64,000 nucleotides of DNA from Hydrogenophaga crassostreae (GCF_001761385.1 NZ_CP017476.1:3089501-3153500), one strand, 5' to 3'; counted from the first letter of the stretch, positions 8,069-17,103 are shown. Numbers and translations are program-made. Notes: generated by a model not told the origin, from the sequence alone.

Positions 8069-10696
8069 ATGCGATGCGCCTTTTGCACAGCGTGTACAGG
8101 GCATACTGAGACCGCAGTGACTCCTACAAACTCCCCCTCACTCTTCAGCGACTTCAGCCCGGGTTCTCCCTCTGAATGGGCGGTGTCGGCCAAATTGCCC
8201 GGCGACCTGGGTCACCTGTGTGAAATGAGGGGTGCCGTCAACAGAGCCAACAGCGCTGGAACACCCATTTCTGCACCTTGGTCCCAGTTCTTTGAGCACC
8301 TGGGCAAAGAAGGCGTTTCCGAACTGGGCAGACGCACCGAAAACCTTCAGCGCCAGATCCGCGACAACGGGGTCACCTACAACGTTTACGCAGATGCCAC
8401 CAAGGGTGAGCAGCGGCCATGGGCACTTGACCTGTTTCCCATGCTGATCAGCCCAACCGACTGGGCTCACATCGAAAGCGGTGTTTTGCAGCGCGCCCGG
8501 TTGCTCAACGGCATCATGGCCGACCTGTATGGCGCGCGCGATTTGCTCAAACGCGCCCTGCTCCCCGCCGCACTGGTTCAGGGCCACCCTGGCTACCTGC
8601 GCGCAATGCAAGGCGTCAAGCCGCCCGGCGACACCTGGCTCAACATCGTTGCCTTTGATCTCGCCCATGGGCCCGACGGCCAATGGTGGGTGGTGGGCCA
8701 ACGCACGCAGGCGCCTTCGGGCCTGGGCTATTTGCTCGAAAACCGCATTGCCATCGCGCGCCAGTTTCCCAAGGCCTTTACCGGCATGAAAGTACAGCGC
8801 CTGGCCGCGAGCTACAGCGCGCTGGTTGACGGCATCAAGAAGATGGCCCCCGAAGGCGAAAATGCCCGCATCGCGCTGCTCACGCCCGGACCCCACAACG
8901 AAACCTATTTCGAACACGCCTACCTCGCCCGCTACCTGGGACTGACCTTGGTCGAAGGCAACGACCTCACCGTACGCGACCAAAAGCTCTACCTGAAAAC
9001 CCTCAGAGGCCTGGAACCAGTCAATGCCCTGATCAAACGGCTCGATGATGAATGGCTCGACCCGCTGGAGTTGCGCTCGGACTCGTCGCTGGGCATTCCC
9101 GGCTTGCTTCAGGTCCTGCGCGCCGGCAACCTGCTGCTGGCCAACACGCCCGGCTCGGCCCCCCTGGAGTCCAGCGCGCTGCTCGGCTTTCTGCCCGCCA
9201 TCAGCCGCCATCTGCTGGGCGAAGAACTGGAACTGCCCTCGCTCAACACCTGGTGGTGCGGTGAAGACGCGGCCTTGCGGGCGGTCTTGCCCACGCTGCG
9301 AAACAGCGTGATCAAAGGCACCTACCCGCGCTCGGGTCTCGAAACTGTCATCGGGCAATCGCTCAGCCAAAGTGAACTCGACGAATGGGCCGGGCGCATG
9401 TTGCGCCACCCAGACGATCACACCGTACAGTCCTGGCTGCCACTGTCTCAAACACCCACCTGGGCCAACCAGCAACTGGCTCCCCGATCGGCCATGCTGC
9501 GGGTATTTGCGCTCGCCGATGGTCCAAAGTCCTGGCGCGTGCTGCCTGGAGGCCTGGTGCGCCTGGCGCCCCGAGGCAAGCTCATTGCAGCCATGCAGCG
9601 CGGCGGCAGCAGCGCCGACTGCTGGGTCATGACCGACGGCCAGGTTGACCACACCAGCCTGCTCGGGTCGGCCGCATCCACCCTGACCCTGGCCCACCAG
9701 GACCGTCCCGTGACCAGCCGCGCCGCAGAAAACCTGTTCTGGCTGGGGCGCTACACCGAACGTGCAGAAAACGCCATTCGACTGGCCCGCATCGTGTTGG
9801 AGCATTTGGACGGTGAGGAACGGGGCTCCCCCGCACTCATCAACTGGCTATCGGCGATGGCAGAAGAGAACTCGCTGGTCCTGCCCGACGTGCCTTCGGC
9901 TGCGCAGTCCGCGCGCGTCTTTGCCCGCAGCCTGGTCAACGACCTGTCAAAACCGGCTGACGCCGAGACGCCGTCCTTCAGCGTGGGCTACACCCTGAAT
10001 GCACTCAAAGCCACCGCAGCCCACGTGCGGGACCGGCTCTCCCAAGGCCATTGGAATCTGATCGAGCGAGCCGCTTCAGGTTTCGCCAAAGATTGCGAAA
10101 GCCTGGCCAGCGAACATGAGGCGGACTTCACCGACGCTTTGAACGCCTTGCAAAATGCCAGCGACCTGCTTGCAGCCATCACCGGCTCACAAACCGACCG
10201 CATGGTGCGAGACAACGGCTGGCGCATGCTCTCGATTGGCCGCCATATCGAACGCCTGGCTACCCTGTCGCGCGCGCTGGAACTCGGCATGGAGCACAAC
10301 TGCCTGCGGGAAACCGATGGCTTCGAAGCAATCGTCGCGCTGTTTGACAGCACCATCACATTCCATGCCCAATACCAGCAACGCCGCGACATGGTGGCGC
10401 TGCTCGACCTGCTCGTCTTGAACCGAGACAACCCCCGGTCACTGGGCTGGGTCATTCAAACCCTGCGTGGCCGACTGGCCAAAGCCCAGGATGCCGAGCT
10501 CGCCCTGGGCCTTCCAGACCCCGATACCTGGGCAATGACCGAACTGAGCTACTGGCGAACTGACGCCGAGGGTCAGCGTTGCTACCAGGCATTCGCAGAA
10601 TTGCTCACCAACTGCGAGAACTCGGCCGCAACGCTCTCCGACGACCTGACCCGCCTGCACTTCAGCCATTCCGATCAACGCAACCAAAGCGTATGA
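8069..10696 (+). CDS. Circularly permuted ATP-grasp / alpha-E fusion protein
   Basis: An 875-residue protein carrying two families in one chain. From about residue 60 to 500 it matches the circularly permuted type 2 ATP-grasp family (GVTYNVYADATKGEQRPWALD, GYLLENRIAIAR, RIALLTPGPHNETYFEHAYLARYLG). The second half, from about residue 545 (TSRAAENLFWLGRYTERAENAIRLAR) to 860, is an alpha-E domain, an all-helical partner of these ATP-grasp enzymes. In many genomes the two are separate adjacent genes. ATP-grasp enzymes join a carboxylate to an amine or thiol; the substrate here is unknown. The N-terminal 40 residues are poorly conserved in character and the true start may be the GTG at 8117. It lies between two transglutaminase genes of the same cluster. 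Confidence 0.92.
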   Translation: MRCAFCTACTGHTETAVTPTNSPSLFSDFSPGSPSEWAVSAKLPGDLGHLCEMRGAVNRANSAGTPISAPWSQFFEHLGKEGVSELGRRTENLQRQIRDNGVTYNVYADATKGEQRPWALDLFPMLISPTDWAHIESGVLQRARLLNGIMADLYGARDLLKRALLPAALVQGHPGYLRAMQGVKPPGDTWLNIVAFDLAHGPDGQWWVVGQRTQAPSGLGYLLENRIAIARQFPKAFTGMKVQRLAASYSALVDGIKKMAPEGENARIALLTPGPHNETYFEHAYLARYLGLTLVEGNDLTVRDQKLYLKTLRGLEPVNALIKRLDDEWLDPLELRSDSSLGIPGLLQVLRAGNLLLANTPGSAPLESSALLGFLPAISRHLLGEELELPSLNTWWCGEDAALRAVLPTLRNSVIKGTYPRSGLETVIGQSLSQSELDEWAGRMLRHPDDHTVQSWLPLSQTPTWANQQLAPRSAMLRVFALADGPKSWRVLPGGLVRLAPRGKLIAAMQRGGSSADCWVMTDGQVDHTSLLGSAASTLTLAHQDRPVTSRAAENLFWLGRYTERAENAIRLARIVLEHLDGEERGSPALINWLSAMAEENSLVLPDVPSAAQSARVFARSLVNDLSKPADAETPSFSVGYTLNALKATAAHVRDRLSQGHWNLIERAASGFAKDCESLASEHEADFTDALNALQNASDLLAAITGSQTDRMVRDNGWRMLSIGRHIERLATLSRALELGMEHNCLRETDGFEAIVALFDSTITFHAQYQQRRDMVALLDLLVLNRDNPRSLGWVIQTLRGRLAKAQDAELALGLPDPDTWAMTELSYWRTDAEGQRCYQAFAELLTNCENSAATLSDDLTRLHFSHSDQRNQSV

Positions 10697-10789
10697 CGGC
10701 TCCCTTCGAATGCTCGCCCGCTGAGACCCCTATCGCCATCCACAGACAGGCAAAGATCAACCCTGTCTGGCATTGAACCTCCGCCAGCC

Positions 10790-11866
10790 ATGCTTTTGCG
10801 CATCCTTCACCACACACACTACGATTACCAAGGCGCCATCGACATGGCGCAACACATGGTGCACCTTTCGCCGGTACAAACCGCATCACAGTTGCTGCGT
10901 TCCCATGTGCTCACCGTCGAACCCGCGCCAGCAGCCCGCAGCCAGACAGTGGACGTCTTTGGCAATGTTCGAACCTTCTTCTCTTTGCAATCACCCCATG
11001 AGTCGCTGACCGTCGAGGTCGACACCCTGGTCGAAACCTCGGCGCCCAAGCCACTGCCCGACAACGAAGACTGGCAAGCTCTGAGCTGGGAGCGCGTTCG
11101 CGAACACTTTCGCTACCGTGCCAAGGCACCTTACGACCCCGCTGCCGAATTCCTGTTTGCCTCACCCTACGTACCGCGCGACGATGCCTTTGCCGCATTT
11201 GCACTGCCCGTGTTCACTCCCGACCTGCCTCTTCTGGAAGCCGCGCGCGCCCTGATGGAGCGCATCCACACCGATCTGAAATACGAAACTGCCAGCACCG
11301 AAATTGACACACCAGCCTTGCAGGCGCTGGAGCAAGGCAAAGGCGTTTGCCAGGATTTTGCCCACATCATGCTCGGTTGCCTGCGCAGCCTGGGCCTGCC
11401 CGCAAGGTACGTAAGCGGCTACCTGCTCACCCAACCGCCTCCCGGCAAACCCCGCCTGATCGGCGCCGACGCATCACACGCCTGGGTATCTGTGTATTGC
11501 CCATTGCCCCAAAGCCTGGAAGACAGCGAAGGCAAGACCATGCCCCCCAGCGGCATCTGGGTCGACTACGATCCGACCAACAACCGCTGCGGCTGGGGAA
11601 GTCCGGGGGAAGACTACGTCACCCTCGCCACCGGCCGCGACTTCTCGGATGTGTCGCCCATGCGCGGCGTGATCCAGGGCGCGTCGCAGCACGAGCTCAC
11701 CGTTGCCGTCACGGTGGCACCACCCGATGAGTGGGACAACCTCGCCACGCGCTCACCGGACCCAGCTGCAAGCCAAAGCCAAAGCCAAAGCCAAAGTCAA
11801 AGTCAAAGTCAAAGTCAGAGTCAGAGTCAGAGTCAAAGTCAGAACCAAAGCCAGTCTGTCGACTGA
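10790..11866 (+). CDS. Small transglutaminase-like protein with Ser-Gln repeat tail
   Basis: A 358-residue protein with the bacterial transglutaminase N-terminal domain (LRILHHTHYDYQGAIDMAQH) followed by a transglutaminase core. The catalytic triad is visible: Cys187 in GKGVCQDFAH, His230 in DASHAWVSVY and Asp261 in VDYDPTNN. There is no signal peptide, so it probably acts in the cytoplasm with the ATP-grasp and DUF2126 proteins encoded upstream; family members are predicted proteases or peptide-transferring enzymes. After about residue 325 the protein ends in an unusual run of fourteen dipeptides ending in Gln, nearly all Ser-Gln, encoded by a hexanucleotide repeat. The tail is not part of the fold and is probably disordered. 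The start at 10790 matches the usual MLLRI-type family start. Confidence 0.92.
   Translation: MLLRILHHTHYDYQGAIDMAQHMVHLSPVQTASQLLRSHVLTVEPAPAARSQTVDVFGNVRTFFSLQSPHESLTVEVDTLVETSAPKPLPDNEDWQALSWERVREHFRYRAKAPYDPAAEFLFASPYVPRDDAFAAFALPVFTPDLPLLEAARALMERIHTDLKYETASTEIDTPALQALEQGKGVCQDFAHIMLGCLRSLGLPARYVSGYLLTQPPPGKPRLIGADASHAWVSVYCPLPQSLEDSEGKTMPPSGIWVDYDPTNNRCGWGSPGEDYVTLATGRDFSDVSPMRGVIQGASQHELTVAVTVAPPDEWDNLATRSPDPAASQSQSQSQSQSQSQSQSQSQSQSQNQSQSVD
11771..11854 (+). repeat. Hexanucleotide tandem repeat coding for Ser-Gln
   Basis: Fourteen in-frame 6-base units of the form AGYCAR: four AGCCAA, three AGTCAA, three AGTCAG, then mixed units including one AACCAA that gives Asn-Gln. Blocks of identical units suggest growth by slipped-strand copying. 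Any gain or loss of whole units changes tail length but not the reading frame. Confidence 0.95.
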
Positions 11867-12141
11867 AAGGGGTCCCCCCCCCCAGCCGAGTTGATTCCTT
11901 TGACTGACGCATACAGGCTCAATGCCGTACGCGATTGATGTTCTGGCAAGGCATGCTGGGCCCAGCAAAGTGGCTTGCGATCGGGGCAACCCAATAGGCT
12001 GCCTCCAAGGCCTCTCTTTCTGACAAAACCGGATGGGTAAGCTCATGCAAACACCTTGCGCACTGAGACATCGGCCATGCAACTTGTGACCACTGCGAAC
12101 GCCCGATCAAGCACGACCCGCAACAAAGCCGAAGACGCTGG

Positions 12142-12705
12142 ATGACAATCAGTTTTATGCGCCATGGAAAGCCGGCGTTGGTCGAATGCGGCTGGGTGAC
12201 CCCTGCGCAGATGGCGCGATGGATCGAGCGCTACGACCTTTCGGAGGTTGGGCCGCAGGACATACCAACAAGTAGCTATTTGCGCACGCAGTCCGCAGAT
12301 GTGGTGGCCACCAGCACCGCAGCTCGGGCGATGTCATCTGCGCGCCTGCTGGGAAGAACCCCAGATGTTCTGGACCCCGTTTTCGGCGAAGCGGAACTGC
12401 CGTTCGCGCTCATCAACTTCCCCAGACTGCCTCCTTCGATCTGGGCAGCCGTTTTCCGGATCGCCTGGTTTTTTGGCTACGCCAGAAGCGCGGAATCGAT
12501 TCGGAACACAAAAGCAAGGGCCAAGGCTGCTGCCATCCAGCTTGTTGCATTGGCTGAAGAGGGCTCGGTGCTACTCATTGGTCATGGCATCATGAATCGG
12601 CTGATCGCCAAAGAATTGAGCGCAATGGGTTGGCGCGGAAAAGTCCCTCAAAGGGCACACTGGGGCGTGAGTACCTATGTGGAAACCACCCCGCCTGGCG
12701 CTTGA
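12142..12705 (+). CDS. Histidine phosphatase family protein
   Basis: A 187-residue protein with the histidine phosphatase (phosphoglycerate mutase-like) signature MRHGK at residues 6-10, where the histidine would form the phosphohistidine intermediate, and a second histidine in LLIGHGIMNRL near residue 147. Arginines expected to bind phosphate occur between them (TSTAARAMSSARLLG). The central part with two Trp-Phe-rich hydrophobic stretches (SIWAAVFRIAWFFGYA) is unusual for the soluble family. Substrate unknown. It follows 275 bases without a gene and precedes two further small enzyme genes on the same strand. Confidence 0.85.
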   Translation: MTISFMRHGKPALVECGWVTPAQMARWIERYDLSEVGPQDIPTSSYLRTQSADVVATSTAARAMSSARLLGRTPDVLDPVFGEAELPFALINFPRLPPSIWAAVFRIAWFFGYARSAESIRNTKARAKAAAIQLVALAEEGSVLLIGHGIMNRLIAKELSAMGWRGKVPQRAHWGVSTYVETTPPGA

Positions 12706-12801
12706 TCGAGCCTGTACCGGCGTGCCGGCCCAACACCCTCATTGAAGGCATCGTTCGCTTACAACAACGCCAGATCGAAGCATCCATCCTCTCCAGACCC
12801 T

Positions 12802-13248
12802 ATGACAGGCAGCGCCACATTCACGCCCTATAGCCCCACAGACAAGCTCGCCTGCCTGGGTCTTTTTGATGCAAACTGTCCAGCGTTCTTTGCGCCCAAT
12901 GAACGGCTCGACTATGAAGGTTTTCTGGATGGCAATCCACTCAACTATGAGCTGTGTCTGATCGACGGACGCATCGCTGGCGCGTTCGGGCTGATGGGTG
13001 ATGGCCTTCAAGCCAAAAGCCTGAACTGGATCCTGCTCGACCCTGGCTCACACGGCAAGGGCATCGGCTCCGCCATCATGATGCGAATCACCGATGGGGG
13101 CCGCGCTTCGGGGGTGAGCCTGGTCACCATCGCAGCGAGCCACAAGTCCGCACCCTTCTTTGCCAAGTTTGGTGCGGCCGAACGCTCCACGATCGAAGAC
13201 GGCTGGGGCCCGGGCATGCACCGCATCGACATGGAGCTGCGGATTTAG
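12802..13248 (+). CDS. GNAT family N-acetyltransferase
   Basis: A 148-residue protein with the GNAT acetyl-CoA-binding motif A: LNWILLDPGSHGKGIGSAIMMRI, where the HGKGIG loop binds the pyrophosphate of CoA. A C-terminal strand-helix follows (TIAASHKSAPFFAKFGAAERS). GNAT enzymes move an acetyl group from acetyl-CoA to an amine; the acceptor is not identifiable. I take the ATG at 12802; the frame is open up to 12742 but that extension has no family character. The stop is eleven bases before the next gene, so the two are probably co-transcribed. Confidence 0.85.
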   Translation: MTGSATFTPYSPTDKLACLGLFDANCPAFFAPNERLDYEGFLDGNPLNYELCLIDGRIAGAFGLMGDGLQAKSLNWILLDPGSHGKGIGSAIMMRITDGGRASGVSLVTIAASHKSAPFFAKFGAAERSTIEDGWGPGMHRIDMELRI

Positions 13249-13258
13249 GCTCCACCGC

Positions 13259-14188
13259 ATGCAGCGTATTCTCTTCATTTGCAGCATGAACCGCTGGCGC
13301 AGCCCAACGGCAGAGCAGATCTTTGCCGAGTACCCGGGCATCGAATGCACCTCGGCCGGGTTCAACCAGGGTGTCGACAACCCGTTGACACCCGAACTGC
13401 TGGCGTGGGTGGAACTGATTTTTGTCATGGAACGCGACCACAAGACCAAGCTCAGCCGTGCGTTCACGCCCTGCCTGAACGGAAAACGCATCGTGTGCCT
13501 GAACATTCCGGACAACCACAGGTTCATGGACCCCACATCGGTGAAACTGCTGCAGCGCAAAGTCAGCGGGTTTCTCCCCCACGCACACCAGGCCTTTCAC
13601 TGCCCAACCCCGCATCAAACCCAGATGGCAGAACCCCACTTTTTCGACAGCGCCGCGGACTACCGAGCCTGGCTGCAAGCCCACGCGGCCAACACAACCG
13701 AACTGCTGGTCGGGTATCACAAGCGTGGCACGGGCCGCGCCAGCCTGTCGTGGTCCGAGTCCGTTGACGAAGCCCTGTGTTTCGGCTGGATCGACGGTGT
13801 GCGCAAGCGGATCGATGACCGCAGCTATTGCATTCGTTTCACGCCCAGAAAGCCCGGCTCCATCTGGAGCGCCATCAACATCGCAAAAGTCGAACAGCTC
13901 CGCGCACAGGACAAAATGACCCCTGCCGGTGAACTCGCTTTTTCACGGCGCACGACTGCCAGGTCAGCGGTGTACTCCCATGAGCAGGAAGAAGTGGCCG
14001 AACTGTCACCCGATGAACATCAGGCGTTCCAGCAACAGGCCGCCGCATGGCACTTCTTCCAGGCCACGCCCCCTGGTTACAAAAAGACGGTGCTGCACTG
14101 GATCACCACCGCCAAGCGGTCAGAAACCCGCGTGTCCCGGCTGGCCAAGCTGGTGGAGGCCTGCGCTGCAGGCGTGCGCCTTCGCTGA
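13259..14188 (+). CDS. Fusion: low-MW tyrosine phosphatase-like domain plus YdeI/OmpD-associated domain
   Basis: One uninterrupted 309-residue frame holds two families normally encoded separately. Residues 1-108 resemble the predicted protein tyrosine phosphatases of COG4551: the P-loop CSMNRWRS (Cys-x5-Arg, Cys9 and Arg15) at the start and IPDNHRFMDP at the end. After a 14-residue low-complexity link, residues 123-309 match YdeI/OmpD-associated proteins (FFDSAADYRAWLQAH, SVDEALCFGWIDGVRKRIDD, IRFTPRKPGSIWSAINIAKV). The second domain starts with an ATG at 13625, but no purine-rich ribosome binding site precedes it, which favours one fused product. The stop codon between two formerly separate genes may simply have been lost. 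YdeI-like proteins are linked to envelope stress and peptide resistance; no defined reaction is known. Confidence 0.85.
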   Translation: MQRILFICSMNRWRSPTAEQIFAEYPGIECTSAGFNQGVDNPLTPELLAWVELIFVMERDHKTKLSRAFTPCLNGKRIVCLNIPDNHRFMDPTSVKLLQRKVSGFLPHAHQAFHCPTPHQTQMAEPHFFDSAADYRAWLQAHAANTTELLVGYHKRGTGRASLSWSESVDEALCFGWIDGVRKRIDDRSYCIRFTPRKPGSIWSAINIAKVEQLRAQDKMTPAGELAFSRRTTARSAVYSHEQEEVAELSPDEHQAFQQQAAAWHFFQATPPGYKKTVLHWITTAKRSETRVSRLAKLVEACAAGVRLR

Positions 14189-14224
14189 GCAGGAGGCCGC
14201 TGTGGCACACGCCCGCTCCGGCCT

Positions 14225-15043
14225 TCAGCGCCCCTTGAAAACGGCCTTGCGCTTTTCCACGAACGAGCGCACCCCCTCGGCCCAGTCTTCGCTGGCGAAG
14301 ATGCGCTGGCTGATGGCCGGGAAATCGGCCACCGCAGCAGCAGGCCCCTCTTCCACCGCCTTGATGGTGTTGAGCCGCGTGGCCTGAACGGCCAGCGGGG
14401 CCTGCTCGGCTATGCGCTCGGCGATGGCCATGGCTTCCTTCAACACATCGGCATTGGGCACCAGCTTCTGCACAAAATTGAGCCTGTACGCGGTGGGAGC
14501 GTCAAAGTCATCACCTGTGAGCAGCAACATCATGGCGTTGCCCAAGCCTGCGCGCTGGGACATGCGCAAGGTGGCGCCGGCACCGGCCATCAGGCCGCGC
14601 TGCACCTCTTTTTGGCTGAAGCGGCAATCCTCCCCCGCGACCACAATGTCGGCGCCCAGCATGAGCTCGATGCCCACCGTGAAACAGATGCCCTTCACCG
14701 CAGCCACAACCGGCTTGGTGCGTCGGCGGTAACCGGGTTTTCCAAAGTCGTGCGGCTCAACCAGGCCTTCGGGCACGACCTTCTCACCCCGCTCCAGATG
14801 GGCCTGAATGGACGGCATGTCCAGCCCGGCCGTGAAGTGCTCGCCAAACGCATGCAGCACACCAATGCGCAGCTCGGGCTCGTCGTCCAGCCGGGTGTAG
14901 GCCTCGGCCAGCTGCCTGAACATGGTGGGTGTCCAGCCGTTGCGCTTGGCAGGCCTGTTGATACCGATGAGCAAGATGTTGCCGACAACTTGCGTGTCGA
15001 TGCAGCCTTCGGCTGGTGGTGTCCGGGTGGGTTGGAGTTGCAT
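14225..15043 (-). CDS. Crotonase/enoyl-CoA hydratase family protein
   Basis: A 272-residue crotonase-fold protein. The oxyanion-hole motifs are HAFGEHFTAGLDM (about residue 70-82) and AAVKGICFTVGIELMLGADIV (about residue 115-135), which bind the acyl-CoA thioester. The segment that carries the catalytic glutamates in true hydratases reads KEVQRGLMAGAGATLRM; one glutamate is present and the second is not obvious, so it could be an isomerase, hydrolase or another crotonase activity. It ends VEKRKAVFKGR, nearly the same as the crotonase encoded at 16282-17103, suggesting related enzymes. I place the start at the ATG at 15043; the frame above it is non-homologous in character. It is divergent from the gene at 15291. 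Confidence 0.9.
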   Translation of the reverse strand: MQLQPTRTPPAEGCIDTQVVGNILLIGINRPAKRNGWTPTMFRQLAEAYTRLDDEPELRIGVLHAFGEHFTAGLDMPSIQAHLERGEKVVPEGLVEPHDFGKPGYRRRTKPVVAAVKGICFTVGIELMLGADIVVAGEDCRFSQKEVQRGLMAGAGATLRMSQRAGLGNAMMLLLTGDDFDAPTAYRLNFVQKLVPNADVLKEAMAIAERIAEQAPLAVQATRLNTIKAVEEGPAAAVADFPAISQRIFASEDWAEGVRSFVEKRKAVFKGR

Positions 15044-15290
15044 GGGTGACCTGAGCGCTATGGGGTTTGAAGGGGCACACGCAGACACCCGTTCGGTGCC
15101 GCGCGCCGTGAGGCGATTGCCGAATGTTCGCCCCAGCCCGGGCCTGAGGCTGACTCAAATGCGACTGCCCGTCGCCAGCGGTGCCGTCTATGCTGAGCGC
15201 CCATGCGGGTTCGTCGCACCAACTGCAATGCTGCGTTGTGCCCGAGCCCTTGTTCCTTTGTGCTTGCCGCTGGTTCGACCCCCACCCACC

Positions 15291-16256
15291 ATGCCATCCA
15301 CCTCAAACGCCTTCCCCGGCTTCCCGGGCACCACTTTGTGCGGACCGCTGCGCGAACCGCGACAAATGTTGGCCGAGCAGAGCTACGACGGCCATCTTTC
15401 CATCCACGACGACGCCACCGCAGGCGAACTGGGCCTGCGCGCCGGACCCATTGAGGGCCCCACCCACTTCAGCCAGTTCGACCCCCTGCTCGCCGGCCTC
15501 TTTGGTCAGGCCTGGTTCGAAACCGGTTGCATCAGCGTGCATTACCAGAACATGGTGGTCGAGGGCGAAACCGTGCGCGCCTTCGTCACCCCGCCCACGA
15601 ACGGACAGCAGGTGGCGCACATCTGGGCCGAAAAATCCGACGGCACGCCAGTGCTCAAAGGCACGGCATCCATCGGCCCCGTGCCGGACGCCGCACACGA
15701 AATCCCACAACGCATCGCCAAACTGCGCCCGCCAGCGGGCCTGGTCATCAACCACGATTTGACAGTGGGCCAATGCGGTGCGCAGGCTGAGACCATCACC
15801 ATGGGCTTTCACCAGCACATGGGTAACTACTACCCATTCAGCCTCGCCGACAAGCTCAAGGTCATCACCGAGCCCTCTCCCTGGTACACCCTTGAAGGCG
15901 ACACGCTATCGCCCTGGGGCCGGGCCATCATCCCGCTGGAGATGATCAGCGTGTTGCTCGGCAGCACGGTGAAACTCGCAGGCTTCAGCGGGCGAGGTCC
16001 AGCGGTGGGCCTGTTTGCGGGCCAGCAGATTCGCCTGCTCAAGGGGCCGCTGTTCGTCGACCAGGCCTACGACCTGCAGCGCGAGATCATCGCCTTGAGC
16101 GAGAGCGCCCGCACCGAATCGGCCTGGGTTCGCACCCGCGTTTTTGAGGCAGGCACACAGGAGCCTGTGGCTGAAATGATCCTCAACAGCGCCACGCTGA
16201 AACACTCTTACGCGAACTACGAAGCCGATGCGCGCGCGCTCGGCCTGATCACCTGA
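15291..16256 (+). CDS. Conserved protein of unknown function, possibly hot-dog fold
   Basis: A 321-residue soluble protein without signal peptide. I do not recognise a named family with certainty. The segment ELGLRAGPIEGPTHFSQFDP followed by a strand-rich stretch (VHYQNMVVEGETVRAFVTPP) has the feel of MaoC-type acyl-CoA dehydratases or thioesterases, and the protein is long enough for two hot-dog domains. The neighbour 25 bases downstream is an enoyl-CoA hydratase, followed by a nitronate monooxygenase, which supports a role on a CoA ester. The typical MaoC catalytic Asp/His pair is not evident, so this is inference. The start at 15291 is the first ATG after the divergent promoter region. Confidence 0.8.
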   Translation: MPSTSNAFPGFPGTTLCGPLREPRQMLAEQSYDGHLSIHDDATAGELGLRAGPIEGPTHFSQFDPLLAGLFGQAWFETGCISVHYQNMVVEGETVRAFVTPPTNGQQVAHIWAEKSDGTPVLKGTASIGPVPDAAHEIPQRIAKLRPPAGLVINHDLTVGQCGAQAETITMGFHQHMGNYYPFSLADKLKVITEPSPWYTLEGDTLSPWGRAIIPLEMISVLLGSTVKLAGFSGRGPAVGLFAGQQIRLLKGPLFVDQAYDLQREIIALSESARTESAWVRTRVFEAGTQEPVAEMILNSATLKHSYANYEADARALGLIT

Positions 16257-16281
16257 TGCAACCCACCATGAAAGCACCCAC

Positions 16282-17103
16282 ATGACCTCCATCGACACCG
16301 GCACCCCGGATCTGCTGGCCCACCAGGACAGCGGTGTGCTCACGCTCACCATGAACCGCCCCCAGGCCCGCAACGCCCTGTCGCGCCCCATGCTGACGGC
16401 CATGCAGCGGCTGCTGACCGAGGCCGAGTTCAACTCCGAGGTGCGCTGCATCGTGCTGACCGGCGCTGGCCAGGCATTTTGCGCCGGCGGTGACGTCAAA
16501 GGCATGGCGGCGTCCTACGCCGAAGGCGGCGCCAAAAACACGGTCGACGAGTCCATCCATATCCAGCGCCACAGCCAGCGCGAGACGGCTGGCCGCCTGT
16601 TCAAGATGCCCAAGCCCACACTGGCCGTGTTGCCCGGCGCGGCCGCGGGCGCGGGCCTCTCGCTTGCGCTGGCCTGCGACCTGCGCATCATGAGCAGCGC
16701 TGCTTTCATGACCACTGCTTTTGCCAAGGTGGGCTTTGCAGGCGATTACGGTGGCACCTACTTCCTCACACAACTCATCGGAGCCGCCAAGGCGCGCGAG
16801 ATGTACCTCCTGAGCGACCGCGTGACCGCCGACGAAGCCTTGCGCCTGGGTCTGAGCAACTGGGTCGCCGAGCCCGACGCGCTGGCCGCGAAAACGCAGG
16901 AAATCTCACAGCGCCTCGCCAATGGCCCCCCCGTCGCCTACCGCTACATGAAAGAAAACCTCAACCGCGCCATGGGCGGCGAAATCGACGAGTGCCTGGA
17001 CCTCGAAGTCACCCACCATGTGCATTGCGCCCAGACGAGCGACCACCAGGAAGCCGCCAAGGCTTTCGTCGAAAAACGCACACCCGTTTTCAAAGGCCGT
17101 TGA
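16282..17103 (+). CDS. Enoyl-CoA hydratase/isomerase family protein
   Basis: A 273-residue crotonase. Oxyanion-hole motifs are GAGQAFCAGGDVKGM (about residues 67-80) and LPGAAAGAGLSLALACDLRI (about residues 116-136). The catalytic segment reads FAKVGFAGDYGGTYFLTQLIG: aspartate and glycine stand where hydratases have glutamate, as in several paaG-like isomerases. It ends VEKRTPVFKGR. The gene sits 25 bases after the unassigned protein at 15291 and 44 bases before the nitronate monooxygenase, so the three are likely one operon acting on an acyl-CoA. Hydratase against isomerase cannot be decided from sequence alone. Confidence 0.92.
   Translation: MTSIDTGTPDLLAHQDSGVLTLTMNRPQARNALSRPMLTAMQRLLTEAEFNSEVRCIVLTGAGQAFCAGGDVKGMAASYAEGGAKNTVDESIHIQRHSQRETAGRLFKMPKPTLAVLPGAAAGAGLSLALACDLRIMSSAAFMTTAFAKVGFAGDYGGTYFLTQLIGAAKAREMYLLSDRVTADEALRLGLSNWVAEPDALAAKTQEISQRLANGPPVAYRYMKENLNRAMGGEIDECLDLEVTHHVHCAQTSDHQEAAKAFVEKRTPVFKGR

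Noticed and set aside
11709..11912. Minus-strand frame rich in Phe-Asp-Ser-Asp repeats
   Set aside because: It is the complement of the Ser-Gln hexamer repeat at the end of the transglutaminase gene, so the pattern is a by-product.
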